In this document: positions 1 to 8,752 of the stretch, piece after piece
How positions within the stretch are numbered: the stretch's first letter is position 1
Layout: each line of letters opens with the position of its first letter
From: Methanobacterium paludis
GTDB lineage: Archaea > Methanobacteriota > Methanobacteria > Methanobacteriales > Methanobacteriaceae
Direction of reading: 5' to 3'
Length of the DNA: 64,000 nucleotides
Assembly: GCF_000214725.1 (NCBI RefSeq)
Contig: NC_015574.1
Coordinates: forward strand, 62,001-126,000
Made by a program: the position numbers and the translations under genes
Notes under the pieces: generated by a model
Databases searched by the model: none
Seen by the model: only the letters and a program-made list of their open reading frames with translations
Told to the model about the DNA's origin: nothing

Positions 1-4
1 GCTT

Positions 5-850
5 GTGAAGATGGATTACCTTAACATAAACAAGAACACATGTGCGCTCTGCGGTCTTTGTGCTGCTGTATGCCCATTTGAAGCCCTGGAATTTACCATA
101 GATGGGGAAAACATAAAGGAATTAGAACAGTACCCCAAATGGAATCAAGAATGCGAAATTGATGAAGATACCTGCATATACTGCAAAGCCTGCGAAAGAG
201 CCTGTCCAAAAGATGCCATAACAGTTGCAAGAGAGCTGCCAGAAAGGTCAAAGCTTGTAACAGGTGAGATTAGTGTTGACCCGGAAAAATGTATTAACTG
301 CAAGGTATGCGAGGAAATGTGCCCTGCAGGGGCCATAGAAATCAAACAGGACAGTCCAACATCATACGAAGTCAAGATAGATGAGGATAAATGTGTTTAC
401 TGCCTTGTATGCAGACGTACCTGTCCAACAGATGCTATAAAAGCTGTATGTGCATCATGTGCGTATTCGGAGTATAACATTAACCCTGAAGACACTGAAA
501 TCAAAGGCAACATCTTTTTGAACGAAGAAAAGTGCATCAACTGCGGATGGTGTCAGGATATATGTCCCGTTAACGCTCCAACCATTTCAAAACCATTTGA
601 AGGCGAAATATCCACAAACAAGGAAGAATGCAAGGGTGAATCATGCCATGCATGTGTGGATGTCTGTCCCTGCAATGCAGCGAGCATTGTTGACGGCAAA
701 TCTCAGATAAACCCTGAGTTTTGTGTGTTATGCGGTGCATGCACCCAGGTCTGCCCACAAAGCTGCATCAGCTTGAAGCGGGAGAAAATGAACCTGGAGA
801 ATGTTCGCTCCAAATCATGGAAGAAAGCCCTTGGCAGTTTGATTGATTGA
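5..850 (+). CDS. Polyferredoxin with seven [4Fe-4S] motifs (5' end may lie outside the window)
   Basis: A soluble electron-carrier protein of 281 residues as read here. Seven CxxCxxCxxxCP-type motifs begin near residues 13, 57, 96, 130, 177, 209 and 240, spaced about 35-45 residues apart and usually preceded by a D/N-x-E-K/D-C turn. The sixth is irregular, with four residues between its first two cysteines. This architecture is known in methanogen polyferredoxins such as MvhB, FwdF, EhaP and EhbK, which pass electrons between hydrogenase, heterodisulfide reductase and formylmethanofuran dehydrogenase modules. I cannot tell which of these it is because the upstream operon is missing. The frame is open to the left edge, so the GTG at 5 or ATG at 11 may be internal. 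No TM segment is seen. A long non-coding gap follows, so it is probably the last gene of its operon. Confidence 0.8.
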   Translation: MKMDYLNINKNTCALCGLCAAVCPFEALEFTIDGENIKELEQYPKWNQECEIDEDTCIYCKACERACPKDAITVARELPERSKLVTGEISVDPEKCINCKVCEEMCPAGAIEIKQDSPTSYEVKIDEDKCVYCLVCRRTCPTDAIKAVCASCAYSEYNINPEDTEIKGNIFLNEEKCINCGWCQDICPVNAPTISKPFEGEISTNKEECKGESCHACVDVCPCNAASIVDGKSQINPEFCVLCGACTQVCPQSCISLKREKMNLENVRSKSWKKALGSLID

Positions 851-1335
851 AAATGAACCCTTATTTGAATGTTGAAATAGTTATTCAATGAGAGTATCAA
901 TCTTTTTTTATCCTTCTTTTTTAAACCAATATCATTTATTTTTCTTTTGGCCAGCTTGAAGAGCTTCTTATCACGAGGTATTTATAGAATATTTGAGCAT
1001 GTATAAGGGACATTGTCTAATATATGTGACAGTCCGTCAAGTTAGAGTAAGTAACTTAAGTTACAGAGAACAATTAGACTTTTATTTTTGATAAACTTAA
1101 ACAAAAGTATGTGACAGTCTGTTTAAGGCAAGTAAACTGAGATTTCTACAAAAGAGTATATTATATTTTTATTTTAGATAGTTGAAAAGGAACTTAAAAC
1201 TTAAATAAATACGAATCAAGTGATTTAAAGACTTATTTTCGAGAGCGCCATCAAAATAGATACGTATATATTATCATATCGCATAGTTCATATAAATAAA
1301 GATTAAGGTAAAAAAACCAATTAAAGGAGTTTAAC
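851..1335. other. Intergenic region with a repeated 15-bp element
   Basis: 485 bases without a convincing gene. It is AT-rich and contains two near-identical copies of TATGTGACAGTCYGT (1023-1037 and about 1108-1122), 85 bp apart, each followed about ten bases later by a similar AAGTAAxxT-like stretch. A TATAAATA element at 1291-1298 sits about 40 bases before the next start codon and could be its promoter. An SD-like AAAGGAG lies just before that ATG. Confidence 0.5.
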
Positions 1336-2037
1336 ATGATTTACGTGAGTATGGACGATACAGACAACCTTGAATCTAGAGGGACGGGAAGTTTAGCCCG
1401 TACAATAGCAGGGGAACTCTCAAAAGACTATCAAATTTACGGCGTCACTCGCCACCAGCTTTACGACCATCCAGATATCCCGTACACATCCCATAACACC
1501 TGTGCTGTTATCCAAATTGAAAACAAAGGTGTTGAGTTTGTGGATGAGATATTTGAAAGGGTAAAACGTGAAATACTGGATGATTTTATGGAAGGAAGCG
1601 ATCCCGGACTTGTTGTGGCCCATGATAACCAGATTACACCTGCTATGGTTGCATTTGGGATTGATGCCAAGTGTATCGTGCTGAACCAGCAAAGAGCAAG
1701 AAAATTGGCAGATAACCTGGACATAAGGCTGGAAGGCCTTGGAGGCACAGAAGACGGAGTTATAGGGGCAATGGCTGGTGTGGGGCTGGCATCAAGCAGA
1801 TATGATGGTAGATTCCTGAGGATTGGGACTGAAGATGTAAAAGGATATACAAAAACTGCTGAAGAACTCTTTGAGGCCGGGGTTGACCAAATAGTGACGG
1901 TTGACGGCTGTAATGTTACAGAGGGCTTGATCCACAATCCTCAAGGCAGACTGCTCAAAACATGCCCCTTAGGTGACAAGATCATCCTCTTTGTTGAAGA
2001 AGAGAATGGTGAGCTGAAAGTTGTGGATCGTGGCTAA
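1336..2037 (+). CDS. Short TiaS-like (tRNA-Ile2 agmatinylcytidine synthetase-related) protein
   Basis: 233 residues. The N-terminus carries the MDDTDN signature (residues 6-11) followed by a G-T-G-S-L-A-R segment, and a glycine-rich GLGGTEDGVIGAMAGVGLA stretch lies near residue 134. These resemble the catalytic half of TiaS, which modifies C34 of tRNA-Ile2 with agmatine using ATP. True TiaS is about 420 residues and adds OB-fold and zinc-ribbon tRNA-binding domains; this protein ends before them. It is therefore more likely a family paralogue of unknown substrate than TiaS itself. The ATG has a good SD (AAAGGAG, about 6 bases upstream). It stands alone, between the polyferredoxin gene and the surface-protein cluster. 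Confidence 0.6.
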   Translation: MIYVSMDDTDNLESRGTGSLARTIAGELSKDYQIYGVTRHQLYDHPDIPYTSHNTCAVIQIENKGVEFVDEIFERVKREILDDFMEGSDPGLVVAHDNQITPAMVAFGIDAKCIVLNQQRARKLADNLDIRLEGLGGTEDGVIGAMAGVGLASSRYDGRFLRIGTEDVKGYTKTAEELFEAGVDQIVTVDGCNVTEGLIHNPQGRLLKTCPLGDKIILFVEEENGELKVVDRG

Positions 2038-2301
2038 AATAATAATATACTTGTTTTAAATCTCTGAATCCTAACAGTATCATGAGTTATTCATGGAAAA
2101 TGAGATTTTTTCATTTTTTTAGAGTGCCCTGTTCTTGAAACATGAAACTTATCTTATCGATCTATTTTAGTAAGAGAGATATCTTAATTTCTGTTATTTT
2201 ATAGGTTAATAGCTCTGAAAGGTTATATACTAAGATACGCAAACTTCTACGTATCCATTTAACGAATTGATCAAATCTAAATCTAAAAAAGGGAGGTAAA
2301 A

Positions 2302-5300
2302 ATGCATAAAGATCTAACGTTTTTAGCGGTTATTTGTATCATGGTAATTGCGCTCAGCGGAACTGTATCTGCCGTTGATGTGAATACCACCAACACAACC
2401 CCGCTTTCTAACTACAGCAACATTTACGTTCAGGTGGCGAACGATGGGGGTGTTTCGTTTAACACCACCGGAAACGGTACATACTATATTCAGTCGCTGA
2501 GCTCGCCTAATGGTGGATTTAATGCAGTACATATTGCCAACGATTCTACGGCAACCACCAATTATGGTGGATCCACCAGCACCACAAATCAATCAGGAAC
2601 CTTTTATGCCACGGACACTGGAGGTAGAGGGTATCAGGATGATGTTGTGCTGATGCTTGCCGTTAATAAAACAATTCCAGATGATTTTGCCGTAACAATA
2701 ACTGCAAGTGGATACAACTGGACACCTAGCGGTACCCTGAACTCCGCCCCATCACATGGTTCTATCAATGATTATGGGGTAACACTGAATGAAACATTCT
2801 ACAAGAGTGATTTCATTTACGGGCCTCAAAGCTGGAAACCCACAGGTGGAAATGTTAACTACCCAATCTACATTGGGGAAGACATGAATGATACTTCAAA
2901 CGCGTTTTACATAATGTTCATTGACCTTCATGCAGGACTGCTTGGATCTAACTACAAATCTGGGTCAAACTCACAGTTCATTAACAATGGAGCGGTGCAG
3001 ATAAACTACACTTTCACAAATTTACAGTCTTTAGCTGCTTTCAATATCTACGCATGGAACTATAACACCACTCAGGGACAGGGAATGTTATGGACAAACA
3101 GCATACTTCCAGGTAACACGGGTGGCCCAAGTGGTTACACGGTAATGGGATCTTCAAATTCAATTGCTGATTTCAGTACAAATGTAACCAGTGGTATAGC
3201 CCCATTAACAGTTCAATTCACAGATGAATCAACAGGAGCTAAACCTTTAACTTATTCATGGGATTTTGGGGATGGGACTACATCAACCCAACAGAATCCA
3301 GTACACACCTACAACAACGCAGGCAATTATACAGTTAAATTAACAGTAAACAATTCTTATGGTAGTGATGAAAAAACCAGCACAATAATAGTAAGTGTGT
3401 TAGAAGCTTTAGCAAACATACCAACTGGACTGTACAACAACTCACAAACAGTTAATTTAACTACATCTGATCAGGAGGATCCTAATCCTCAGATTTATTA
3501 TACTCTAAACGGCAGTGACCCTACAACAAACAGCACACTTTATTCAGGACCTATAAACATCACTAATGAAGGAATTAATACTCTCAAGTTCAGAGCATTT
3601 GATATTTATGGTTACAGTTCGGATGTTGTTACAATGGTCTATACCCTTGATACAACGGCGCCAACAGTAACTGCATCGCCTTCTGGAGGTACCTATCACA
3701 CCACCCAGAATGTTACATTAACTTCAACAGATGCAAGCAGCACAACAACATATTACACCACAGATAATACTGATCCGAGATCCAGCAAAACTAGAACTGT
3801 TTACTCAAGCCCAATTGCACTACATACCAGTACATTACTCCAATTCGCTGCTATTGATGCTGCAGGCAACTGGAGTCCTCTTTACGCTCAAAATTACACC
3901 ATGATGGATATTGCACCTCCTGTACCTTCAGTGGATTTACCAAGTGGACATTACAGCACTGATCAGGTTGCTAAATTAAGTGCAGTGGATGAATTGGATG
4001 CTAATCCACAGATTTATTACACTCTAGATGGTACCAATCCCACTACAAATAGTACACTTTACACATGGCCCGTAAGCATAAACATTGTGGGAACAACAGT
4101 TTTGAAGGTCATAACAGTTGATGCTGCAGGTCATATCTCAGATGTTCTCACACGAATTTATTCCCTTGACAAACCAGCATCAAGCGGTACATGGAACAGT
4201 ACCATAATAGGCAGTAACGTGATGTACAATTCAATTGTTATGGATGCAGCAGGTTATCCACACATAGCTTATTACCAAAATGCAAATTCAGGAACTGACT
4301 ATCCGGATCTTAAATATGCTTATGAGGATGTAAAGGGATGGCATATAGAAACTGTGGAGTCAGTACCTCCTGGCTCGGGTTACTATGTTTCACTTGCACT
4401 GGATTCATCTGGCAACCCTCACATAGTTTATAAACAACAATTTGGTGATGGATACTTAAATATGTTAAAATACGCTTATAGAGATGCAACAGGATGGCAT
4501 ATCTCTATTTTAACCACAGGCTATGCTGGCAATCCAATAGGTGATGATATCATATATTGTAACTTAGTTTTGTATCAAAACCAACCCCGGATCAGTTTTT
4601 ATAATTACACTGGAGGAAAAATCGAGTATATGTACAATGATGGCACAAAATGGATCACTGAATCTATTGCCTCAACCGGTGGGCCATGGAATTCTATTGC
4701 AGTAGATTCCTCTGGCAACCCTAAAATCAGTTACTATAGTATATCTCCAAGTTCTGGGATGGCTAGTTTAAGGTATGCCAAAAGGACAGCAACAGGTGCA
4801 TGGCAAGTCACAATTGTAGATAATTCTGCAGAAAATGTTGGGGCATGGAATTCTATTGCACTGGATTCATCTGGTAACCCCAGTATCAGTTATATATACA
4901 ATGATGGAAGTTTGAGATATGCTTACTGGAATGGTACGCAATGGAACAGTGAAATAGTTGACGCACTTGCTTCCTCTTCATGTAAACTGATATTAAATCC
5001 TTCAAATAGTCCTATAATAATTTATAGAGATTCAACAAGCAGTAACCTGAAATATGCATACAAAGAAGGTTCTAAATGGATTACTCATAATATAGACACG
5101 GGTGACGGTGCGTCTCTTTGGGATTCCCTTGCCTTGAATTCACAAGGAGTTCCTTACGTAAGTTACGAATCTAAAAATTCCTATTTGAAGTACGCATATC
5201 TTATACCATTCAATGCAAGTGCAAATCCAACTGGAGGTACCTTTAATAAAACCCAGACAGTGACTCTAACATCAACCCCTGGAACATCTATATATTACAC

Positions 5301-6663
5301 TACAGATGGCAGTGATCCACGAACAAGCAGCACAAAAACTGCTTATTCGAGTTCAATAACAGTAAACAATACAACCACAATCAAATTTGCAGCTGTAGAC
5401 CCTGCAAATAACTGGGGTTCTATTTACACCCAAACTTACATCATAAACCCTACTGTGAAATCGGTGGATCCAGTTAACAATGCGGTTAATGTGGCCATTA
5501 ATAAAGTGATTAAAGTCACCTTCAACGAAGTTATCAAAAAAGGTACTGGTTGGATAGAACTTACCAACAGTAATGGCGTGGATATGCCTATCACATGGTC
5601 TATTAATGGTAGTGTGTTAACTGTAACAGCTAACAGCACTTTAAATCGTGGAGTTAAGTACACTCTGCTTATTCATACCGGTAGTGTGACTAATATGGCC
5701 GGTGATAATGTGACGGGTTACGTGTCACGTTTCACAACCAGTACGGACAGTGTTGCTCCTACTGTGAAAGTTGTGGATCCTGCAAATAATGCTGTGAATG
5801 TTGCTGCTGATAAGGTGATTAAGGTTACCTTTAGTGAAGCTATTCAAGCTGGTAATGGTTCGATAGAGCTTACTACTAGTAATGGTACGGTTGTACCGAG
5901 TACATGGTCTATTAGTGGTAATGTGTTAACCATAAAAGCTAACAGCAGTTTAACTCATGGTGTTAAGTATATGGTGCTTATCCACACAGGAAGTGTAACA
6001 GACTTAGCTGGTAACAATGTGAAAGGCTATGTGTTCCGTTTCACTGTGGACACTGTTGTTCCTACTGTGAAAGTTGTGGATCCTGCAAATAATGCTGTGA
6101 ATGTGGCTGCTGATAAGGTGATTAAGGTTACCTTTAGTGAAGCTATTAAGGCTGGTAATGGTTCGATAGAGCTTACGACTAGTAATGGTACGGTTGTGCC
6201 GAGCACATGGTCTATTAGTGGTAATGTGTTAACCATAAAAGCTAACAGCAGTTTAACTCATGGTGTTAAGTATATGGTGCTTATCCACACAGGAAGTGTG
6301 ACTGATCTAGCTGGTAACAATGTAGCTGGTTATGTGTCCCGTTTCACTGTGGACACTGTTGTTCCTACTGTGAAAGTTGTGGATCCTGCAAATAATGCTG
6401 TGAACGTTGCTACAAGTAAGGTGATTAAAGTCACCTTCAACGAAGCAATCGCAGCTGGTACTAAGTGGATAGAGCTTGTAGCTAGTAATGGCACATCTGT
6501 AACTGTCAACTCATCCATCAGTGGTAATGTGTTAACCATAACACCTACCAGTGCCTTGAGTAAGGGTGTTAAGTACACTCTGCTTATTCACACAGGCAGT
6601 GTAACGGATCTGGCAGGTAACAATGTTGCTGGTTATGTGTCTCGCTTCAACACAATATCTTAA
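2302..6663 (+). CDS. Giant secreted adhesin-like protein: DUF3344, PKD, chitobiase-like, beta-propeller and Ig-like repeats
   Basis: 1453 residues, with SD GGGAGG before the ATG. Domains in order: signal peptide (about 1-25, ending SGTVSA); a DUF3344-like region (about 25-285) with YPIYIGEDMND and FYIMFIDLHAG; a PKD domain (about 288-368, YSWDFGDG); three CHB_HEX_C-like repeats (about 370-625, YYTLNGSDPTTNST type); seven repeats of about 45 residues of the form S-I-A-x-D-S-S-G-N-P-x-I-S-Y...L-x-Y-A-Y (about 628-969), fitting a seven-bladed propeller; a fourth CHB_HEX_C-like repeat; then four SbsA/Big_5 Ig-like repeats of about 101 residues, each with PANNAVNVA and LLIHTGSVTDLAG. Asn-x-Ser/Thr sequons abound. 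There is no C-terminal membrane anchor, so it may be released or bound to wall or partner. It leads the cluster that includes the ExbB-like pair. Function is inferred only: surface binding or adhesion. Confidence 0.75.
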   Translation: MHKDLTFLAVICIMVIALSGTVSAVDVNTTNTTPLSNYSNIYVQVANDGGVSFNTTGNGTYYIQSLSSPNGGFNAVHIANDSTATTNYGGSTSTTNQSGTFYATDTGGRGYQDDVVLMLAVNKTIPDDFAVTITASGYNWTPSGTLNSAPSHGSINDYGVTLNETFYKSDFIYGPQSWKPTGGNVNYPIYIGEDMNDTSNAFYIMFIDLHAGLLGSNYKSGSNSQFINNGAVQINYTFTNLQSLAAFNIYAWNYNTTQGQGMLWTNSILPGNTGGPSGYTVMGSSNSIADFSTNVTSGIAPLTVQFTDESTGAKPLTYSWDFGDGTTSTQQNPVHTYNNAGNYTVKLTVNNSYGSDEKTSTIIVSVLEALANIPTGLYNNSQTVNLTTSDQEDPNPQIYYTLNGSDPTTNSTLYSGPINITNEGINTLKFRAFDIYGYSSDVVTMVYTLDTTAPTVTASPSGGTYHTTQNVTLTSTDASSTTTYYTTDNTDPRSSKTRTVYSSPIALHTSTLLQFAAIDAAGNWSPLYAQNYTMMDIAPPVPSVDLPSGHYSTDQVAKLSAVDELDANPQIYYTLDGTNPTTNSTLYTWPVSINIVGTTVLKVITVDAAGHISDVLTRIYSLDKPASSGTWNSTIIGSNVMYNSIVMDAAGYPHIAYYQNANSGTDYPDLKYAYEDVKGWHIETVESVPPGSGYYVSLALDSSGNPHIVYKQQFGDGYLNMLKYAYRDATGWHISILTTGYAGNPIGDDIIYCNLVLYQNQPRISFYNYTGGKIEYMYNDGTKWITESIASTGGPWNSIAVDSSGNPKISYYSISPSSGMASLRYAKRTATGAWQVTIVDNSAENVGAWNSIALDSSGNPSISYIYNDGSLRYAYWNGTQWNSEIVDALASSSCKLILNPSNSPIIIYRDSTSSNLKYAYKEGSKWITHNIDTGDGASLWDSLALNSQGVPYVSYESKNSYLKYAYLIPFNASANPTGGTFNKTQTVTLTSTPGTSIYYTTDGSDPRTSSTKTAYSSSITVNNTTTIKFAAVDPANNWGSIYTQTYIINPTVKSVDPVNNAVNVAINKVIKVTFNEVIKKGTGWIELTNSNGVDMPITWSINGSVLTVTANSTLNRGVKYTLLIHTGSVTNMAGDNVTGYVSRFTTSTDSVAPTVKVVDPANNAVNVAADKVIKVTFSEAIQAGNGSIELTTSNGTVVPSTWSISGNVLTIKANSSLTHGVKYMVLIHTGSVTDLAGNNVKGYVFRFTVDTVVPTVKVVDPANNAVNVAADKVIKVTFSEAIKAGNGSIELTTSNGTVVPSTWSISGNVLTIKANSSLTHGVKYMVLIHTGSVTDLAGNNVAGYVSRFTVDTVVPTVKVVDPANNAVNVATSKVIKVTFNEAIAAGTKWIELVASNGTSVTVNSSISGNVLTITPTSALSKGVKYTLLIHTGSVTDLAGNNVAGYVSRFNTIS
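5758..6663 (+). repeat. Three tandem 303-bp coding repeats (Ig-like units)
   Basis: Units start at 5758, 6061 and 6364 with an exact 303-bp period (101 codons). Units one and two are nearly identical over almost their whole length, including synonymous positions; unit three is identical at the start and then diverges. An older, more divergent unit precedes them at about 5449. The pattern indicates recent in-frame duplication or gene conversion within the adhesin gene. Confidence 0.9.
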
Positions 6664-7050
6664 GAGCTTAAAAAGCCCCTTTATATTTTTTTTAGACTAA
6701 TAATGGGGGAGAATGTATAAATAAATATTTAAATGTCTTTGGAGGGAGAAAGTAAACGGAAATGAATCATAACATATAATTCCGTATGTGAGGTTTAAAT
6801 CTACAATTTAACGCCACATTTTAAATTTTTAGATTATATTGAAGCTTTTAAAACGTAAATATGAGCTTTTAAATGGTTATGAATACAATCGACATGTATA
6901 TAAATACGTATAGTAAGAAATAGTTAAATAACTTATAATCACGGTAAATGCCTTTTTTTGTAGTTAATAATCAATCAATTGAGAACAAATTTGAAAGGTA
7001 ATCAATAATTGTCAAGACACATTTTAATCAATAAAAACCACTGGGAAACT
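6664..7050. other. Intergenic region with promoter-like element
   Basis: 387 bases, AT-rich. TATATAAATA at 6897-6906 is a good archaeal TATA-box candidate and is overlapped by a TACGTA palindrome (6905-6910). If it is the promoter of the next gene, the leader would be over 100 bases. No gene or structured RNA is evident. Confidence 0.4.
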
Positions 7051-7950
7051 ATGAAAACCACAAAATTTCTTATTTTAGCATTAATAATGTCAATTTTAAG
7101 TTTATCTGCCTCAGATATGGTTTTTGCTAATGACACCATATCTGGGGTTTTTGCTAATGACACCATATCTGGGGTCACAATATCTGGCTCTCCCCTTACC
7201 AGTTCTAATAAACCTGCTAACTTTTTTGGAACTATAAGTGATTATGCCGATAGTTACGTTGTACACGTGGGAGATACCTTTACTATAACTGTTTCTGTAG
7301 ATAATGGTGGAGCAGGAGACTGGGAAAACCTATTGTTATATGCACCAATACCTGATGGACTGCAGTACGTCTCACATGTCATGCCAGATATAACCAGCCA
7401 AGATTATGATTCTTCAACTGGAATATGGAACATACAACAAATGAAATGGACTGGAAGAGGTCATCACAAGTATATGATCTTAACGGTTAAAGCACTGCCA
7501 GAAGCAGAAGGAAAAACCCTAAGCTTCTCATCAAGATTCACATCACTCATATTTGTCGATGAATCTTGGAATCATGCCCGAACAGACATGGTTGCTAATG
7601 GATGGGCTCCACCAGGAAACACTATTAATATAAAAGTTCTTCCTGACCCCGTACCTGACCCCGTACCTGACCCCGTACCTGACCCCGTACCTGACCCTAA
7701 TCCTGGACCTGGGCACGGACCTGGGGATGGACTTGGTAGTGGAAATGGCAATCTTAAAAACAACATTATGACAGCATTGGGTAAGAGCCAACTTCAGACC
7801 GGAGGAGGTGGGGGTGGAAATGGAAAAGCTTATGAAGTAACAAAAGCTTCAAAAGCTCAAAACGCCTCATCCATGTATTTACTGGCATTACTGTTGATAG
7901 TTGCCATGATTGTTGCGGGTTACTTCTACGGAATCAGGAAGGAAAGATAA
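7051..7950 (+). CDS. DUF11-type surface protein with Pro-rich stalk and C-terminal membrane anchor
   Basis: 299 residues from the ATG at 7051. That start places the signal peptide at the N-terminus (MKTTKFLILALIMSILSLSA, predicted cleavage after VFA); an in-frame TTG at 7009 would add 14 polar residues before it and is less likely. After the signal comes a 9-residue tandem repeat (VFANDTISG), a DUF11-like beta-sandwich (about 50-190, with VHVGDTFTITVSVDNGG and LLLYAPIPDGLQYV), a PDPV repeat stalk, a Gly-rich linker, and a hydrophobic anchor (MYLLALLLIVAMIVAGYFYG) followed by a short basic tail. This is the layout of a cell-surface protein held by one C-terminal helix. It lies directly upstream of the ExbB-like gene on the same strand and may act as its exterior partner (inference). 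Confidence 0.75.
   Translation: MKTTKFLILALIMSILSLSASDMVFANDTISGVFANDTISGVTISGSPLTSSNKPANFFGTISDYADSYVVHVGDTFTITVSVDNGGAGDWENLLLYAPIPDGLQYVSHVMPDITSQDYDSSTGIWNIQQMKWTGRGHHKYMILTVKALPEAEGKTLSFSSRFTSLIFVDESWNHARTDMVANGWAPPGNTINIKVLPDPVPDPVPDPVPDPVPDPNPGPGHGPGDGLGSGNGNLKNNIMTALGKSQLQTGGGGGGNGKAYEVTKASKAQNASSMYLLALLLIVAMIVAGYFYGIRKER
7119..7172 (+). repeat. 27-bp tandem duplication at the signal-peptide junction
   Basis: Two identical 27-bp copies (7119-7145 and 7146-7172) encode VFANDTISG twice. The duplicated segment includes the presumed signal-peptidase site, so the site is present twice. Confidence 0.85.
7642..7701 (+). repeat. 12-bp tandem repeats encoding PDPV
   Basis: Four exact copies of CCTGACCCCGTA (7642-7689), then a decayed copy, encode a Pro-Asp-Pro-Val stalk in the DUF11 protein. 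It is a typical length-variable spacer, prone to slippage. Confidence 0.9.
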
Positions 7951-8107
7951 GATCAAGCAGTATTGATTTGAAGATTTAATTTTTTTAAATCAACACTTTA
8001 AATCGATTCATAATTGAATTTAAACATTTAAAATTGTAATACAAGATAATAATGGTTTAAATCACAAAATAGAAAAAAAAGATTAATATTAATGTAAGGG
8101 TGATTCA

Positions 8108-8752
8108 ATGACAGCTTCAGTAAGCAGTACATTCAGCAGTGGCATGCATGCAATTTCACAGAGCCTTTTAGTACCTGTGATGGTAGTCCTCACAATATTT
8201 TTCCTTTACGCTCTGCTTAACCTTGGCATACTTATGGCTGAGTACTACAAACGAAGAAAAGTAAATTTTAACCTTAACAAATTTGTTAACCAACTGTTAT
8301 CCCTTAAAAACAAAAAGGATTCAAATGAGATAATTGGGATAATTGAAGCAGGCAACATACCCAAAACTCATAAAGAAGCACTTAAAACTTTGATAAACAG
8401 TTCTAATGTGAGTGATGAGTTCAGGGAATCTCTTGCACTTAAAATGGTTGAAGACGAAAGTTTGCTGGCCTCTAAAAAACTTGAAAAAACTGATATCATA
8501 GCCAAGATCTCACCTGCAGTGGGACTTATGGGAACTTTAATACCTCTTGGCCCCGGACTCACAGCACTGGGAGCAGGGAATATTCAAGATCTTGCACAGC
8601 ACCTTACAATGGCATTTGATGCAGCTGTTCTTGGTATGGCAGCAGCAGCAATTGCTTTTTTAACATCTAAGATAAGAAGAAGGTGGTACGAGGAGGAAAT
8701 ATCCGACCTGGAAACCCTGATGGATACTATTCTGGAGATATACAAATGTTGA
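8108..8752 (+). CDS. MotA/TolQ/ExbB-type proton channel protein
   Basis: 214 residues. TM1 lies near residues 17-40 (LLVPVMVVLTIFFLYALLNL), followed by a cytoplasmic basic and helical region (about 42-130), then the two family-defining helices: SPAVGLMGTLIPLGPGLTAL (about 138-157) and a second around AFDAAVLGMAAAAIAFL (about 172-190). The G-L-M-G-T-L-I-P-L and A-F-D-A-A-V-L-G-M patterns match the ExbB/TolQ signature. In bacteria these proteins form a pentameric proton channel around an ExbD/TolR dimer and drive a periplasmic machine. Its stop overlaps the next gene by 7 bases, so the two are translationally coupled. Upstream on the same strand are two secreted surface proteins. The role in an archaeon without an outer membrane is unknown. 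Confidence 0.85.
   Translation: MTASVSSTFSSGMHAISQSLLVPVMVVLTIFFLYALLNLGILMAEYYKRRKVNFNLNKFVNQLLSLKNKKDSNEIIGIIEAGNIPKTHKEALKTLINSSNVSDEFRESLALKMVEDESLLASKKLEKTDIIAKISPAVGLMGTLIPLGPGLTALGAGNIQDLAQHLTMAFDAAVLGMAAAAIAFLTSKIRRRWYEEEISDLETLMDTILEIYKC

Noticed and set aside
7543..7791. Antisense reading frame rich in Arg-Tyr-Gly-Val repeats
   Set aside because: It is the reverse reading of the 12-bp PDPV repeats inside the DUF11 gene and has no SD or homology pattern.
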